DNA from: Firmicutes bacterium ADurb.Bin193
GTDB lineage: Bacteria > Bacillota > Clostridia > Monoglobales > Firm-18
DNA: 64,000 bases
Assembly: GCA_002070105.1 (NCBI GenBank)
Contig: MWCQ01000001.1
Location: 1-64,000 of the forward strand
Reading direction: 5' to 3'
Position 1 is the first letter of the stretch. Each line of letters begins with the position of its first letter. Below the pieces are notes generated by a model. It was not told the DNA's origin. It saw nothing but the letters and a program-made list of their open reading frames with translations, and ran no database searches. This document shows positions 61,703-64,000 of the stretch, piece after piece. The translations under genes and the position numbers were made by a program.

Positions 61703-64000
61703 TGTCTTATACCCGTCCCTTCGCCGATACCTGCGGAAAAGCCCTCAAGAATTGAAAAATTATCGGAGCTTATCTCATTGCCCAGCGAAATCTCAAGAAC
61801 ATCGGTCATTGATTTTACCGCAACAAATTTTATTTTGTTGCAAACCTCCGGGGGGATTTCCTGAAGGTCCTTTTCGTTTTCGGCGGGGAAAAGAACTGTG
61901 CCTATACCCGCGCGGTATGCCGCCAATGCCTTCTCTTTAAACCCGCCGATCGGTAAAATCCGACCTCTTAGAGTTATTTCACCCGTCATGGCAACATCCC
62001 TTCGCACCGAACGCCCCGTAAGCGCCGAAATGAGGGCGGTTGCTATGGTAATACCCGCGGAAGGACCGTCCTTCGGTGTTGCGCCGTCGGGCACATGAAT
62101 ATGAATGTCCTTTTCCTTGTAAAATTCCCTGTCAATACCCAGCTGTCCCGCAACGGAGCGGATATAGCTTATAGCCGCCTTTGCGGACTCCTTCATTACA
62201 TCACCGAGTGAGCCCGTTAATACAATCTCACCCTTGCCGTCCATTATATTGACCTCTATCTGAAGGGTGTCGCCGCCGAAAGCAGTCCATGCAAGACCCG
62301 TAGCAACTCCGACCTCGTCGTTGTCCTTTATAAGATCGTATGAGTATATTCTCTTGCCGAGGAACATATCGAGGTTTGCCGCATTTACCGTTATCCTCTT
62401 CGCACCTTCTTCTATAATCATTCTTGCCGATTTGCGGCATATCGTCGCAATCTGTCTTTCAAGGTTTCTTACGCCGGATTCTTTGGTATAATAGTTTACT
62501 ATTCCGTAAATTGCGTTCTCGTCTATTTTAAGCGCGCCGGACGATATTCCGTGGAGCCTTTTCTGTTTCGGAATTATATATCTTTGCGCAATCTGCACCT
62601 TTTCATAGTCCGTATAGCCCGAAAGGGTTATTACCTCCATTCTGTCCTGAAGCGGCCTCGGAATCGAATCAAGCGAGTTTGCGGTTGTTATAAACAAAAT
62701 CTCCGAAAGGTCAAACGGAATTTCTATATAGTGATCCGAAAAGGCAAAGTTCTGTTCGCTGTCCAAAACCTCAAGCATTGCGGACGAAGGGTCGCCGCGA
62801 AAATCATTGCTCATCTTGTCAATCTCGTCAAGAAGTATCATTGCGTTTTTACTTTTTGCCATGCGTACCGCATTTATAATCCTTCCCGGCATAGCGCCGA
62901 TATAGGTTTTTCTATGCCCTCTGATTTCCGCTTCGTCGCGAATACCGCCAAGTGACAGGCGGGCATAATTCTTTCCGAGCGCTGTTGCGATACTTTTCGC
63001 AATGGAGGTTTTACCCACGCCCGGCGGACCGACAAGGCACAGAATCGGACCTTTAATGTCCTTTGCAAGCTGGCGGACGGCAAGGAACTCCAGTATACGC
63101 TCCTTAACCTTAAAAAGCCCGTAATGGTCTCTGTCAAGAATCCTTTTTGCCCTTTCTATATTAAATCTTTCCTTCGTGTAAATATTCCAGGGAAGCGACA
63201 GAACGGTGTCAAGATATGTCCTTAAAAGTGCTCCGTCGCTCATGCCCGCAGGCATTTTCGCAAGACGGTCAACATCCGCCAAAAGTTTTGATGCGGACTC
63301 CTTCGGAATACCCGATTTTGCGATTTTCCGCTTATACTCCTTAACCTCGGCCGAAATTCCGTCCCTGTCGCCAAGCTCGTTTTGAATAATCTTAACCTGT
63401 TCGCGCAGGTAGTACTCCCTTTGGTTTTTGTCAATCTGCTCTTTTACCTTTTCGGCTATATCCTTTTCAAGGCGAACAATCTCCATCTCACGGTGCATAA
63501 TCACAATAAGTTTTTCTACTCTTTTTTCAATCACCGTTTCTTCGAGAATAGCCATTTTATCCTCAAGATTGACAAATACATTTGCGGCGATAAGGTCCGC
63601 AATCTCGCCGGGATTTTTTATATTCATAACGGATATTATCGTTTCCCTCGGAGTTTTGGACATTATCTGAAGGTATTCGTCAAAAATCTCCTTGGCGTTT
63701 CGTGTCATCGCCTCAAGAGTCGGGGTTATTTCGGGCGTTATGTTCGGGTACTGCCTGATTTCGCCCGACATATATTTTCCGCTGTCCGTAAGCTTTAAAA
63801 GCTTACCCCTGTTAAGCCCCTCGACCAAAACCCTTATACTTCCGCCGGGAAGCTTTAATAGCTGTTTAACCTTTGCAACCGTGCCGAAGGAATACAGATC
63901 ATTAAACGAAGGCTCATCCTTTTGGGCATCCATCTGGGCAACAAGGAATATTTTTTGATCTCCTATCATTGCCGCCTCAAGCGCGGCAACGCTTTTTTCC
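61699..64000 (-). CDS. lon: ATP-dependent protease Lon (N-terminus beyond the window)
   Basis: The visible 766 codons cover nearly the whole protein. The N-terminal substrate-recognition domain is only partly present, because the frame stays open to the right edge ([22 protein letters not shown] is the usual internal Lon sequence, so the ATG at 63969 is not the start). A long helical region follows, then the AAA+ domain (Walker [10 protein letters not shown], Walker B ILLDEIDK) and the C-terminal protease with Ser in [11 protein letters not shown] and Lys in [10 protein letters not shown] (Ser-Lys dyad). It degrades misfolded and regulatory proteins. It ends with ATGA overlap into engB. Confidence 0.97.
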   Translation of the reverse strand, partial: EKSVAALEAAMIGDQKIFLVAQMDAQKDEPSFNDLYSFGTVAKVKQLLKLPGGSIRVLVEGLNRGKLLKLTDSGKYMSGEIRQYPNITPEITPTLEAMTRNAKEIFDEYLQIMSKTPRETIISVMNIKNPGEIADLIAANVFVNLEDKMAILEETVIEKRVEKLIVIMHREMEIVRLEKDIAEKVKEQIDKNQREYYLREQVKIIQNELGDRDGISAEVKEYKRKIAKSGIPKESASKLLADVDRLAKMPAGMSDGALLRTYLDTVLSLPWNIYTKERFNIERAKRILDRDHYGLFKVKERILEFLAVRQLAKDIKGPILCLVGPPGVGKTSIAKSIATALGKNYARLSLGGIRDEAEIRGHRKTYIGAMPGRIINAVRMAKSKNAMILLDEIDKMSNDFRGDPSSAMLEVLDSEQNFAFSDHYIEIPFDLSEILFITTANSLDSIPRPLQDRMEVITLSGYTDYEKVQIAQRYIIPKQKRLHGISSGALKIDENAIYGIVNYYTKESGVRNLERQIATICRKSARMIIEEGAKRITVNAANLDMFLGKRIYSYDLIKDNDEVGVATGLAWTAFGGDTLQIEVNIMDGKGEIVLTGSLGDVMKESAKAAISYIRSVAGQLGIDREFYKEKDIHIHVPDGATPKDGPSAGITIATALISALTGRSVRRDVAMTGEITLRGRILPIGGFKEKALAAYRAGIGTVLFPAENEKDLQEIPPEVCNKIKFVAVKSMTDVLEISLGNEISSDNFSILEGFSAGIGEGTGIRQ

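Noticed and set aside
63969-64000. ATG at 63969 as the start of lon
   Set aside because: The reading frame stays open to the window edge and the residues before this Met are typical internal Lon sequence, so the gene begins outside the window.

Overview
The window looks like a chromosome segment of an anaerobic, low-to-middle-GC member of the Clostridia (Firmicutes). I could not place it at genus level. Supporting signs are: an IspH-ribosomal S1 fusion; an HPr with both His15 and Ser46; the ScpA-ScpB-DUF2953-GerW-DacF block; M42 peptidases; secreted proteins with copper-amine-oxidase-type stalk domains; an SLH protein; strong AGGAGG ribosome binding sites; and TTGACA/TATAAT promoters. I found no phage, insertion sequence, CRISPR array, tRNA or rRNA. 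Most of the window is housekeeping chromosome.

Left part (1-22.3 kb, mostly + strand): two large secreted proteins, each behind a perfect consensus sigma-A promoter; a KDPG-type aldolase and a UroD-family protein; a minus-strand SbcD/YhaN-like nuclease-ATPase pair; a patch of two miniature inverted-repeat elements; a membrane coiled-coil/proline-rich protein next to a bare three-SLH protein; the lower-glycolysis cluster pgk-tpiA-gpmI-eno (no gap gene); an aldo/keto reductase, a MATE exporter, a YjbQ protein, a TIM-barrel isomerase and HU; then an AT-rich DUF2726 gene and a Xer-type recombinase with a small leader ORF. LexA lies just beyond, with an 8-cysteine mini-protein gene on the opposite strand between it and the recombinase.

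Right part (22.3-64 kb): every gene except lexA is on the - strand. In transcription order from the right edge: lon-engB-FAH hydrolase-hisS-aspS; a Gld-like ABC exporter operon running into recJ-relA-MBL hydrolase; HPr; uvrC; lysA-M50 protease-scpA-scpB-DUF2953-gerW-dacF-rluB-small GNAT-like gene; a four-gene biotin-dependent carboxyltransferase cluster; an RpiR regulator with a BaiN-like flavoprotein; a small membrane protein; cmk-plsC-ispH/S1; and murD followed by three tandem M42 peptidases and a methionine gamma-lyase-like gene.

I did not find a clearly new multi-gene system. The strongest leads are: the LexA-adjacent antisense cysteine mini-protein; the 27-codon leader ORF with an internal hairpin overlapping the recombinase start; the two repeat families that fill intergenic gaps; a long palindrome placed directly at the lysA promoter; a compact membrane-spanning YhaN-like ATPase with an altered Walker A motif; and a transcarboxylase-like cluster that keeps an OadG-type membrane subunit but has no sodium-pump beta subunit nearby. 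All statements come from reading the sequence and from recalled family knowledge; no searches were run.
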